From positions 1 to 32,796 of the forward strand of contig NZ_ARQF01000014.1 of assembly GCF_000384815.1 (NCBI RefSeq): 32,796 nucleotides of DNA. Reading direction: 5' to 3'. Each line of letters opens with the position of its first letter. The first letter of the stretch is position 1. The notes under the pieces are model-generated. The model was given only the letters and a program-made list of their open reading frames with translations, ran no database searches and had not been told where the DNA came from. Shown here piece by piece: positions 21,761 through 28,849 of this stretch. The position numbers and the translations under genes were made by a program. The stretch is from Halodesulfovibrio aestuarii DSM 17919 = ATCC 29578 (lineage in GTDB: Bacteria; Desulfobacterota; Desulfovibrionia; Desulfovibrionales; Desulfovibrionaceae).

Positions 21761-22183
21761 ATGAAAAGGTATTATTCACCATCAGAAAATTGTTTTCCTC
21801 AAGAGGGATCACTACCTGAAGATGCAATTTTAATCTCTGAGGATAATTTTTTACAGCTATTACGTGATCAAGAAAGGGGTATGGCTATCCAGCCAGACGA
21901 AAATGGCCACCCTGTTACAGTAACGCCACCTCCCGCACCAGAACCACCAGCACCAACAGAACAAGAATTAGCACAGCAACGCATTACCGAAATCACGCAG
22001 CAGCTCACAGCTAACGACCTTGCCTCTGTACGCCCTTTACGCGCTATTTTTGATGCACAGAAAAAAGGCGTTGAACCTAACGCGTTAGACGAAGCCCGAC
22101 TTACAGAATTGGAAGAACAGGCGCAAGCGCTACGAGCTGAATTGGTGACGCTTAACGAGCAACTTAACGCGGATGCCGGCTAA
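21761..22183 (+). CDS. Tail fibre assembly chaperone-like protein
   Basis: A 140-residue protein directly after the fibre gene. The N-terminus MKRYYSPSENCFPQEGSLPEDAILI and the following LLRDQERGMAIQPDENGHPV resemble the N-terminal domain of phage tail fibre assembly proteins, including a Pro-rich link (PPPAPEPPAPTEQ). The C-terminal half is a long helical part (ITEITQQLTANDLASVRPLRAI, LTELEEQAQALRAELVTLNEQL) that probably holds the fibre tip during trimerisation. The first 60 codons are A/T-rich like the fibre tip, so tip and chaperone may have been swapped together. It overlaps the next gene by one base. Confidence 0.8.
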   Translation: MKRYYSPSENCFPQEGSLPEDAILISEDNFLQLLRDQERGMAIQPDENGHPVTVTPPPAPEPPAPTEQELAQQRITEITQQLTANDLASVRPLRAIFDAQKKGVEPNALDEARLTELEEQAQALRAELVTLNEQLNADAG

Positions 22184-23079
22184 TGAGCTGGCAATCCCTC
22201 ACCTTTTCCCCGATCGGGGAAAACATACACGATGGATTGTTACCTGTGCTGTCCCAAGCTGCTGGCGAATTAGCCGGCAGTAAGGGGCGGCTTTCTTCCA
22301 TCTCCGGTGTTGTTCCCGTGGCGAAAAATCCACTTTCAAGCAGTGCAGCAACAGTTGCCGCGCTCCGGACGCAGCTCACAGACCTTGTTACCCGGTACGG
22401 ACAGTGCGTGTGTGTTCATCCATATTTACACACTGTAGGCCACAGACGTGGCGAATACAGCTATTTGACACCCAACGACGCACTCAAGCAGCTCGGCAAC
22501 AAGTTGATTGATGCAGAAGAAACATTCCCTTCCGGAAAATTGGGCGCGGTGGTTGTTGTGCTCTACGGCGCTACACACTCGGCATTTGTGGAGCAGCTTG
22601 AAACCTTCCTGCAGGTGTTCCCGGTAACGGAGCTGCAGAAGATACAACGCCGGGCCAACGGGCTAAGTTCACTTGAAACAGACAAGTTTTTCATTCCTGC
22701 AGCACGTAGTTGGCCGGAAGTCGTGCAACGGGATCCACGACAACACAACTCGCTACGTGACGTAGACACAACACTCGGCCAGCTGGTTGCAATAGGTGAA
22801 GGATACAACGAAACGACCGCACCAGAGGCACAGCTTGCGGCGCTTATCGACAAAAAGACAGCCACTATTCAGGCCGCGGAACAGGCATGGCAAAACCTGA
22901 CAACGAGTCTGGCCGGTGAAGCTGGCAAAGTTATGTACTGCGAAGGCAGCCCTGCAGGGTTACGTTCTGAATTATTCAAAAGCGGCTCACCTTCCAGCGT
23001 GTACAAATTGAGTGCGGCTATATCTTGGATAGCGCAGCCGGCACAGCTCACGGTTTTTAAAAAGGTATTTGGATTATGA
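22183..23079 (+). CDS. Unknown tail-operon protein (HP1-type position)
   Basis: A 298-residue protein between the fibre chaperone and the hub genes. No signal peptide or membrane helix. It begins MSWQSLTFSPIGENIHDGLL, with a helical first third, a central strand-helix part (LGAVVVVLYGATHSAFVEQLETFLQVFP) and a long helical stretch ending in AYKLSAAISW-type residues. I do not recognise a named family. HP1-like phages carry genes of this size in the same place, between fibre and baseplate hub. It overlaps both neighbours, so it is surely co-translated with the structural genes and is likely a virion or assembly component. Confidence 0.7.
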   Translation: MSWQSLTFSPIGENIHDGLLPVLSQAAGELAGSKGRLSSISGVVPVAKNPLSSSAATVAALRTQLTDLVTRYGQCVCVHPYLHTVGHRRGEYSYLTPNDALKQLGNKLIDAEETFPSGKLGAVVVVLYGATHSAFVEQLETFLQVFPVTELQKIQRRANGLSSLETDKFFIPAARSWPEVVQRDPRQHNSLRDVDTTLGQLVAIGEGYNETTAPEAQLAALIDKKTATIQAAEQAWQNLTTSLAGEAGKVMYCEGSPAGLRSELFKSGSPSSVYKLSAAISWIAQPAQLTVFKKVFGL

Positions 23080-23639
23080 CCCACTATCTACAGCTCAATG
23101 ACTTTAACGTACCAGGCTACAACCTCACCGTAACCGGCGACCTTGAAATTCGAACCGAGGATCTCTCCGGAGAAACAAGCAGCACCGCACGAGTTGATAA
23201 AGGCGTTAAGCCTAAAAAGCTGAATGTCTCTACAAATATCAAGTACCAGGATGCAAAGAAGCTGCGCGAACTTATCCGCGTCATAGAAGCCCGTGGCAAA
23301 AATGGTGAAGGCATGGTGTACAACATCACAAACCGCGACGCGAACGTTGCCGGCATTACGCAAGTACGTGTGACCGACCGTTTTAGCTGGAAGCCTATTA
23401 ATGGCCTTCAGGCGTGGTCTATAACATTTACGCTGCGTGAGTACTTGAGTGTTCCAGAGAAGGTAGAAAAGCGTGAGAAAAAAACGGATACAGTCGCACA
23501 GAAAAGCGAAGGAACACCGGTAGAGCCAAAGACGAAAACAGAAGACGCAGAAGCGCCACAACAAACCGCATCGGCCACACAAGACCCGCAGACGATGTTA
23601 GAAAACATCCTTCAGACAATCGATAAGGCGCTGGCATGA
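23076..23639 (+). CDS. Baseplate/tail hub-associated protein, tentative
   Basis: A 187-residue protein. The first 125 residues are a strand-rich domain (YLQLNDFNVPGYNLTVTGDLEIRTEDLSGETSSTARVDKG, then TNIKYQDAKKLRELIRVIEA and DRFSWKPINGLQAWSITFTLREYLSVPEKV) resembling small tail-tip adaptor domains. The final 55 residues are a low-complexity Lys/Glu/Thr/Ala tail with a last helix (DPQTMLENILQTIDKALA). It starts four bases before the previous stop (ATGA) and overlaps the gpD-like gene. The context suggests the HP1-type substitute for P2 U or X. The call rests mainly on context. Confidence 0.65.
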   Translation: MTHYLQLNDFNVPGYNLTVTGDLEIRTEDLSGETSSTARVDKGVKPKKLNVSTNIKYQDAKKLRELIRVIEARGKNGEGMVYNITNRDANVAGITQVRVTDRFSWKPINGLQAWSITFTLREYLSVPEKVEKREKKTDTVAQKSEGTPVEPKTKTEDAEAPQQTASATQDPQTMLENILQTIDKALA

Positions 23640-24334
23640 AGCTAAGAAAAACACTCACCATCGGCGGCAAAGCGGCCAAGCTGGTGGAAGAAGATATACG
23701 GCTTGATGTTGCCTCCCCCGGGCGCGCTTTTTTTCGCGTGAGAGCAACAGAAGCCCTCTCCGGTATCGTGCAATTCAGTCTTGGCTATTCCAGCCAGGAC
23801 AAAAACCAGCTCTTTTTTTCCGGATACATCGAAAGCAGCCATACGGTAGATACTGCCACGCAGAAGATCTTCTGCAGAGAAATGGCCGCGGCGCTCAACC
23901 TGCGCCTTCCTATCAGTTTACGCCACCCCACACTAAAAGACGTACTCGCGGCGTATAGCGACAAAACCGGCCTTGTGTTCACTGTTCCGGACGAACCCTA
24001 TGCAACGACGCGCATTCCCCATTTTCACACATTAGGGAGCGGCTATCACGGCATGGATCAACTCGGCGCGGTATTCGGTATAGAAAAATATTACTGGCAG
24101 CCACAGCCAGACGGTACGGTTTGGGTTGGTTCCTGGAACAATAGCAGATGGGCAACACGGCCCGTGAATATAGATGAAAAAGTTTTTACCGGTGTTACTG
24201 CTGCAGGGGCAAAAGTTCTGCCGGCTATTCCGGCGCTGCGTCCGGGTGTTTTTTTAAACGGCCAGTACTTAACCTCGTTACAACTCACAGGGCATGAAAT
24301 GGTGATTCAATGCGAGAACTCATTAAGCGCATAG
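23636..24334 (+). CDS. Baseplate hub protein (gpD/gp27-like)
   Basis: A 232-residue protein placed before the spike gene. It reads as a hub domain: strands at RVRATEALSGIVQFSLGYSSQDKNQLFFSGYIE, SSHTVDTATQKIFCREMAAALNLRLPISLRHPTLKDVLAAYSDKTGL, and YHGMDQLGAVFGIEKYYWQPQPDGTVWVGSW, the latter typical of late-control gpD-like hubs that read a codon-like string of strands and a short helix. It is shorter than P2 gpD (387). Its end overlaps the spike gene by 25 bases in another frame. It would form the trimer that joins tube and spike. Confidence 0.75.
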   Translation: MKLRKTLTIGGKAAKLVEEDIRLDVASPGRAFFRVRATEALSGIVQFSLGYSSQDKNQLFFSGYIESSHTVDTATQKIFCREMAAALNLRLPISLRHPTLKDVLAAYSDKTGLVFTVPDEPYATTRIPHFHTLGSGYHGMDQLGAVFGIEKYYWQPQPDGTVWVGSWNNSRWATRPVNIDEKVFTGVTAAGAKVLPAIPALRPGVFLNGQYLTSLQLTGHEMVIQCENSLSA

Positions 24335-25443
24335 TACTGCGTACTTTTCCAGAACTTACAGCGGGATTGCATCTTGATCGATATGCCAGAGTCTTGAAGG
24401 TTGCAGACGCTCCGGAAGACGGTGGAACTTGTGAGCGCTTCCGGCCGCGCTATGCCGTGGACGTGGAAATTCTTACACCTGAAGGCGAACCCGACAAAGC
24501 TTTCCCACGTTACGAGGCCGTGCCGCTTCCTGTTAATGGAGCCGGTAACGAGTCCGGCCAGTTCGCATATCCGGAACCGGGCGCAATGGTGGTAATTGGT
24601 TTTGCCTATGGTCGGGCCGATCATCCGATTATTCGCCAGGTCTATCCGCTTGGTTTATCTCTACCTGAGTTAACTAACGGCGAGTTACGTTGGCAACAGT
24701 CAGCTACAGTATACCAGAGTGCAGATAAACACGGGAACTGGACGCGCTCGAGCGAGGCCACCATAACCGACGAAAGCTTGCGGCAGGTTCGGCGCTGTGT
24801 GGAATCCATCGACAATATTTCCAGAGAATGGCGTACAGTTTTAGAAAACAGTACTGAAGAAGTCGGCGGCGTTAAAACTATTGAAGCACTCGGCTCGGTT
24901 CTCATCGGATCCGGCGGCCGCATGAATATATCTGCAGTAGACAGCATGAACTTAACAACGGCGCGAGATATGCGTCTTGTAGTAGCTGACAACATGCGCG
25001 TTGCTACCGGTGCCGATTATCAGGAAGTAATCAAGGGCAGCAGCTCTAGCAACATCACAGGCAACGAGGCCAGCACGGTCGGCGGCAATTTCACCCAGAG
25101 CGTAAGCAAAGACTACACGCAGACCATTAAAGGCAAGAGCAGCTCAACAGTCACAAAAGAAATTGCAATCAAAGCCGGCGGGACAATTACACACACTGCA
25201 GGTGGCGTCTTTACCATAGCAGCGCCAAAGATTGTAATCGGATCCGGTGCCGGCGGCGTCCATCTAATAGAAGAAACGCTCGGCGTCTGGGAAGAAGTAC
25301 GCGACGCGCTCAAAGTTCTAGCCGGGCATACACACTCACACCCACAAGGTGACACAGGCGCACCACTTCAAGGCGGCATCATTGCTGCACACTCAACGGC
25401 CGTGGGTGAACATCATGATCGGGTAGAATCTATTTCGGGATAA
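24310..25443 (+). CDS. V: Baseplate spike (gpV family)
   Basis: A 377-residue membrane-piercing spike. Residues about 20-115 form the OB-fold domain (RYARVLKVADAPEDGGTCERFRPRYAVDVEIL, AYPEPGAMVVIGFAYGRADHPII). Residues about 190-300 contain the repeated short strands of a triple-stranded beta-helix (GSVLIGSGGRMNISAVDSMNLTTARDMRLVV, SSSNITGNEASTVGGNFTQSVSKDYTQTIKG). The C-terminal tip carries AGHTHSHP and VGEHHDRVE, with HxH motifs like those that bind iron in P2-type spikes. It is longer than P2 gpV (211), with an extended beta-helix. It is the last gene of the late operon and is followed by the terminator at 25735. Confidence 0.9.
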   Translation: MRELIKRIVLRTFPELTAGLHLDRYARVLKVADAPEDGGTCERFRPRYAVDVEILTPEGEPDKAFPRYEAVPLPVNGAGNESGQFAYPEPGAMVVIGFAYGRADHPIIRQVYPLGLSLPELTNGELRWQQSATVYQSADKHGNWTRSSEATITDESLRQVRRCVESIDNISREWRTVLENSTEEVGGVKTIEALGSVLIGSGGRMNISAVDSMNLTTARDMRLVVADNMRVATGADYQEVIKGSSSSNITGNEASTVGGNFTQSVSKDYTQTIKGKSSSTVTKEIAIKAGGTITHTAGGVFTIAAPKIVIGSGAGGVHLIEETLGVWEEVRDALKVLAGHTHSHPQGDTGAPLQGGIIAAHSTAVGEHHDRVESISG

Positions 25444-25666
25444 CTTTTCCGCTACGGAATGTCATTTTAGACACAGAAATAAAAATTCCGTCTTCTTGTA
25501 CGCCTTTATAAATGCCCAACCCAGAATTCCAAGCCTTGCTCAATTGTTCCTCTGTACAAGTATTCATGAGTTTTGCCTCAGCTGGAACACCTTTGTGTTT
25601 TTCATCAGCAGAACAGTAGTACACACGCATTGGATCATTTGGATTTTGGTAAACAGCAATTAACAT
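25430..25666 (-). CDS. Small unknown protein convergent to the spike gene
   Basis: A 78-residue protein, ATG 25666 seven bases after GGAG. It starts MLIAVYQNPNDPMRVYYCSA, and the middle KLMNTCTEEQLSKAWNSGLGIYKGV suggests a small alpha/beta domain. Two cysteines are present. No family recognised. Its 3' end overlaps the last 14 bases of the spike gene on the other strand, so transcription of the two is mutually antagonistic at the tail. Confidence 0.6.
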   Translation of the reverse strand: MLIAVYQNPNDPMRVYYCSADEKHKGVPAEAKLMNTCTEEQLSKAWNSGLGIYKGVQEDGIFISVSKMTFRSGKVIPK

Positions 25667-25734
25667 AAAAAAACTCCGGCTAAATATTTATGATCCCAAC
25701 ATATTAAGATTATAAAAAAAATTGTAAAGGGGGG

Positions 25735-25760
25735 GGCCGGCGATAAGCCGGTCTTTTTTT
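25735..25760 (+). terminator. Terminator of the late operon
   Basis: Stem GGCCGGC / GCCGGTC around GATAA, followed by seven T. Preceded by a run of G. It ends rightward transcription from the scaffold-to-spike operon. Confidence 0.88.
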
Positions 25761-26206
25761 GTGTTTAACGCCAGAAAAAGAAAAAGAAGGGCCGGCCAGA
25801 AAAAAAAAGAATCCCCCAGAGAAAATAACTTTTCCTCCACTCCCACCTGAGGGCTTTTTTCACTTTTTTTGTGCAAATTTCATCGTATTACAAAACACCC
25901 CCGAGGACGCGCAGAATCTGCGCTTGCGCGCCGTTTCGCCCATTGCACAACTGGCAACTTATTGCAAAGTTTTGCAAGGCTTAAAATGGACAACCTGAAG
26001 ACTACACCATGCAACTATTTGAAGTGATTTGCTTTTTTGTTTTTTTTCAGCTCATCGACTTATTTTTAAGTGTACTTTTCCCGAGAAAAGCTTTTCAACC
26101 TTTCGAGTATAACTAACTTTATTTATTGCTGATCGACTAAATAATTTGACCGTGCAAAATTGCAAAACTCAGAAAAAAAGGGCTCTTAATTTTTTTCTGA
26201 TGCGGC
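25761..26206. other. Gene-free stretch with A-tracts and TTTGCAA repeats
   Basis: No credible gene. The left part has long A and purine tracts. The middle has a tight inverted repeat GCGCAG-AAT-CTGCGC (25908-25922) and TTGCAAA-GT-TTTGCAA (25963-25978); the TGCAAAA motif returns near 26152. Two long, odd-composition frames cross it but have no ribosome binding site. Position after the last tail gene is where HP1-type phages carry cos, so a packaging site here is possible. Confidence 0.4.
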
Positions 26207-26587
26207 TTACGCCTTCTTTTCCACCTCGCTGGCCGGAACCATCACCACACCTTTTCCGTAAATCTGAACTCCAACGAGCCACGCGCCATCGATGCGCTGT
26301 ATCGGATCCACGACAACGTGAGTGCTTTCATGCTTGAATGAATCGTGTGTTTCAATCCGGACGCTGACAGAATCACCGGCTTTTAAATCTGGTGCAACGG
26401 TCGGCGTTTCTTTTTCGTTGCAATAGTTCACCCAGTTCATAGCGGCCTCGCGTACCTGCTTTCCGGACATACCAAGCAGCACACCAGAGGCAGTGCATTT
26501 TACCTGCTTCCCTTTCTGATCTTCAGGAAGAGCACGACGGCCTTGTCCTCTATCTGCACCACCACGTTTTTCTTTTCGCTCTGACAT
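26207..26587 (-). CDS. Unknown 126-residue protein with basic N-terminus
   Basis: Start ATG 26587 with AGAGGGG five bases upstream. The N-terminus is basic and glycine-rich (ERKEKRGGADRGQGRR), a tip often seen on small DNA- or RNA-binding phage and plasmid proteins. A helix follows (SGKQVREAAMNWVNYCNEKE), then a strand-rich C-terminal part (DSVSVRIETHDSFKHESTHVVVDPIQRIDGAWLVGVQIYGKGVVMVP) that could be a small beta-barrel. No family recognised. The three 51-bp repeats at 26597-26735 end ten bases before its start, so it is probably regulated by, or binds to, those repeats. It lies downstream of repA on the same strand. Confidence 0.68.
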   Translation of the reverse strand: MSERKEKRGGADRGQGRRALPEDQKGKQVKCTASGVLLGMSGKQVREAAMNWVNYCNEKETPTVAPDLKAGDSVSVRIETHDSFKHESTHVVVDPIQRIDGAWLVGVQIYGKGVVMVPASEVEKKA

Positions 26588-26596
26588 ATTCCCCTC

Positions 26597-26735
26597 TTTG
26601 AAAAAATAGCACCTTTAATCAAAATTATTTTTGCTTTTCTGCTTACTTTTGAAAAAGTAGTACCTTTAATCAAAAAATATTACAAGAATATTTCCCATTT
26701 TGAAAAAATAGGTCTTTTAATCAAAAAATATTTTG
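26597..26735. repeat. Three direct repeats with 51-bp period
   Basis: Copies begin at 26597, 26647 and 26698, with the same G at 26600, 26651 and 26702 (period exactly 51). Each copy runs TTTTGAAAAA, then a variable AGNNC, then CTTTAATCAAAA, and is bounded by the inverted pair TTTTGA / TCAAAA. Extremely A/T-rich. They lie immediately upstream of the gene at 26207-26587 and about 760 bp beyond the repA stop, so they may be operators of that gene or an origin element. Confidence 0.8.
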
Positions 26736-26759
26736 TACTTTCAAAATAAAAGTGCGTCG

Positions 26760-27494
26760 GCTAATCGGATCCGGAATGCGACCAGCTGCACGGCCGATAT
26801 TCTTCCGGGTATAAATGTCTTCGGCCGAAGAGGTTTAAAAGTTCGCCGTATTTTGATTCTAAGAAAAAATTAGCGGGGTATGGGGCGGCAGCCCCTACTT
26901 TAGAAAGAAAAAAACTTTAGCGTTAGCACAGCGGCCTCGTAGGCCGCACGGAATTTGCTGTACAGCCTATGAGCTTGAAAAAAACTACTCACTTCTCATC
27001 AAGGAGAAATAACAGGTGTTGAGTTGGTAATACATGGTGCACAGCGGAACGCATGTTACGCTAGCACTGTACTGGGAAGAGTGTAGCTACTGCCGTTCAC
27101 TTGGTAAGAATTGAATCTATATGATAGAATGGCAGGAGCGAAGCGGTCACCTATGGCGGCTAGTCGCAGACGACGCCGCCGGTCCACTAACGTAAACCAG
27201 TTTAAGTCAGCAGGTTAGCTAGTCCGCTAGATATAAAAGCCCTCCATTCCCACCTAGTCCGCTATTTGGAAAAACACACTAGTCCGCCATTTAGGTGTTC
27301 CCGCCACATTCTCTACACGAAGTATGGTTCCAGGGGCGGGCTTACCTCTCGAAATAACACCCAATATCAACAGTGGTCTTTGCAAAATAGAAACCTGTAC
27401 TTAATAAAAAAGAGTGGCACTCTATTTTTAGATGTGCACACCCTTATGTTTTTGCTTATTTCTAAATTTTGGACGCAAGTGTAGTGGGGGTTGC
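26760..27494. other. 735-bp non-coding stretch downstream of repA with hairpins and repeats
   Basis: No gene supported. It holds hairpins GGGGC-GGCA-GCCCC (26882-26895) and GCGGCC-TCGTA-GGCCGC (26930-26946) and three CTAGTCCGC repeats (27219-27289). In IncFII plasmids the origin lies downstream of repA, beyond a cis-acting segment, so this is the most likely place for oriR. I find no perfect DnaA box in it. A 72-codon plus-strand frame at 27266 has no ribosome binding site and is antisense to likely repA read-through. Confidence 0.45.
27219..27289. repeat. Three CTAGTCCGC(T/C)A repeats
   Basis: Copies at 27219-27229, 27253-27263 and 27279-27289, same orientation, with spacings of 34 and 26 bp. 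A related inverted form (TTAGCGGAC) occurs at 31405-31413. Candidate replication-protein or host-factor binding sites just downstream of the repA gene. Confidence 0.6.
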
Positions 27495-28532
27495 CTAACC
27501 TTGCTGTGTCTTCAGCTCGGCAACTTTACTGATAACCATTTCTCTGTGCTCACGATTTCTCTTTGAGTCAAAGTTAGGAATCTCAGCTGCTAACAAAGCG
27601 TCGGCTCTACGGTATAATTCCGCTTCTATATTTTGCGGTTGTGGCTTCTTATCTTCGGCGTTCTGCTTAGGCTTAGCTTTCTTGCCTTTAAGCTTTTCGA
27701 CTTTGAGCTTAACCATCTCGGCTACAGTTACAGCGAGTTTTTTTGCTTCTTCTTTTATGCGACTAGAAGAGACCTTACGAGCTTTCTCTATGGTCTCTTC
27801 TGTAAAGCCTAACAGCTTGAAGAAGTCGACAGAGAATGTCCGCATGCTTGCGTAAAATTCGTATATTGCGCCTTTGATTGTTTTTCTACAGCAGTCGCCA
27901 TGATACGGCGTGTCCGTTGCTGACAGCTTTCGATACTGAGCTGCACTAGAGACCAGCTCCGATCTATACAGCAGAGTCAAAACAGCTTCACATCCACGTC
28001 TAGGAACGCGCGCAACTTCAGAAAGTCCCTTTACAGCCCAACCGCGCATACCGTTCGGGCTTGGCTTGCCAACTATCATAGTTGCAAGGCTAAGGCGGCG
28101 AAGCATTGAACTAAGCACCCTAACTACTTTTTCGCGCATCTGGCTACGCATGCGGCCTTTAGTGTAACCACAAATTGCATCGTTGAATTCTGGATAGCTA
28201 TCAGGGTTGATAGCCCAATTCTGTAAACGTTCAATGGCATCAACAATAATCGCCGGCATTTTGCCTTTACCCTTTTCTACAGGGTACGCGATTGCAAAAT
28301 CAAGATTATGCCTATCGTGGCCAAAGGAATTTACAGAGCGTGGACGTGGATCCGGATTGTCGGCGGGGGTAGGATGGTCTGTAGCGTCTGGTGGAATGCT
28401 TGCAACAATCTGCGAGAAAGGTGCTTGCACCTCTCCTGTATCTTCATCAAATGAAGGTTGCACTTCTCCTGTCTCTTCATCGTGGCCGAAGAGTTCAGAA
28501 TATTCTGATGCAGACGCAGAAACAGACGACAC
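27495..28532 (-). CDS. repA: IncFII-type replication initiator RepA
   Basis: A 345-residue protein resembling RepA of IncFII plasmids. Matching landmarks in order: NLDFAIAYPVE with KMPAIIVDAIERL (RepA: FDFAI and MPPVLRRRAID), the helical winged-helix-like part through VARVPRRGCEAVLTLLYRSELV (RepA: SITRATRALTFLSELGLI), FSVDFFKLLGFTEETIEKARK (RepA: FTSALFAALDVSEEAVAAAR), and the C-terminal AAEIPNFDSKRNREHREMVISKV. The family binds its origin, mostly in cis, and recruits host DnaA/DnaB. The N-terminal 70 residues are extra and include a tandem 11-residue repeat (DEETGEVQPSF, DEDTGEVQAPF). The start is GTG 28532, with GGAG seven bases upstream, and it shares its G with the TAG stop of the leader. 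This replaces the rolling-circle gpA of P2. Confidence 0.85.
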   Translation of the reverse strand: MSSVSASASEYSELFGHDEETGEVQPSFDEDTGEVQAPFSQIVASIPPDATDHPTPADNPDPRPRSVNSFGHDRHNLDFAIAYPVEKGKGKMPAIIVDAIERLQNWAINPDSYPEFNDAICGYTKGRMRSQMREKVVRVLSSMLRRLSLATMIVGKPSPNGMRGWAVKGLSEVARVPRRGCEAVLTLLYRSELVSSAAQYRKLSATDTPYHGDCCRKTIKGAIYEFYASMRTFSVDFFKLLGFTEETIEKARKVSSSRIKEEAKKLAVTVAEMVKLKVEKLKGKKAKPKQNAEDKKPQPQNIEAELYRRADALLAAEIPNFDSKRNREHREMVISKVAELKTQQG

Positions 28533-28615
28533 TAGAGCACTCCGTAGTTGAAGTTAAGCATCGCCTGTTTCGCAAAATGCAAAAGCGACGATACAGTGCT
28601 CTCAACCACGTTCAT
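28532..28615 (-). CDS. RepA leader peptide (Tap-like, 27 residues; longer form to 28786 possible)
   Basis: A frame ending in TAG whose G is the first base of the repA GTG start. From ATG 28615 it gives 27 residues (MNVVESTVSSLL ... FNYGVL), close to the 24-residue Tap leader of IncFII plasmids, whose translation is needed to open the repA ribosome site. The same frame is open up to ATG 28786 (84 residues), but those starts lack a Shine-Dalgarno; ATG 28615 has GAGG 12 bases upstream, also weak. The repA Shine-Dalgarno lies in a predicted stem with the leader codons (28534-28541 with 28595-28602). The role as a coupling leader is inferred from overlap and structure; sequence similarity to Tap is not evident. 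Confidence 0.6.
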   Translation of the reverse strand: MNVVESTVSSLLHFAKQAMLNFNYGVL

Positions 28616-28714
28616 GCGGTTTCGGTGCCTCGCGGCTTTCAGAGTCCACTTGTAAAAAGTATGGACTACTCCCGACACTATATCGTCGCTTTTTGCTGCT
28701 ATAATCGCAGCAAA
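28534..28714 (-). promoter_or_regulatory. repA leader RNA with alternative stems and kissing-type hairpin
   Basis: In the minus-strand RNA: stem B pairs AGAGCACT-type arms at 28534-28541 and 28595-28602 and covers part of the repA Shine-Dalgarno. Stem A pairs 28581-28598 with 28676-28693 (17 of 18 positions) and shares bases with stem B, so the two exclude each other. Stem A encloses a small hairpin at 28643-28667 and the leader start. A separate perfect 8-bp hairpin TTTGCTGC-loop-GCAGCAAA lies at 28692-28714; on the plus strand it is followed by TTTTGATTT and could end an antisense RNA of CopA type. I see no convincing antisense promoter. Confidence 0.6.
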
Positions 28715-28820
28715 TTTTGATTTCGATTGTGTGCTCTGTAAGGCTGAGCTAACCATGAACGTTTTGAGAGGAGTAAATTTAATCATGCGTAAGTCGCTTT
28801 GTCAATGGGTTATCAGAAGA

Positions 28821-28840
28821 CTACAGAAAAAAATCTGTAG
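28821..28840. other. Hairpin between the CII-like gene and the repA leader
   Basis: CTACAGA and TCTGTAG, a perfect 7-bp stem with a six-A loop (six T on the minus strand). No T tract follows the stem on either strand. It lies ten bases past the CII-like stop and may protect the RNA end or modulate read-through into repA. Confidence 0.5.
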
Positions 28841-28849
28841 GCTACAGCG

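Noticed and set aside
25688-25998. Frames on both strands in the A-tract region after the spike gene
   Set aside because: Low-complexity Lys/Pro/Phe products created by purine and pyrimidine tracts, no ribosome binding sites.
27031-27111. 26-codon frame starting ATGGTGCACAGC, with two cysteines
   Set aside because: No Shine-Dalgarno and no supporting context; too short to support.
27266-27484. Plus-strand frame of 72 codons in the region downstream of repA
   Set aside because: No ribosome binding site, odd composition, and it crosses the CTAGTCCGC repeats.
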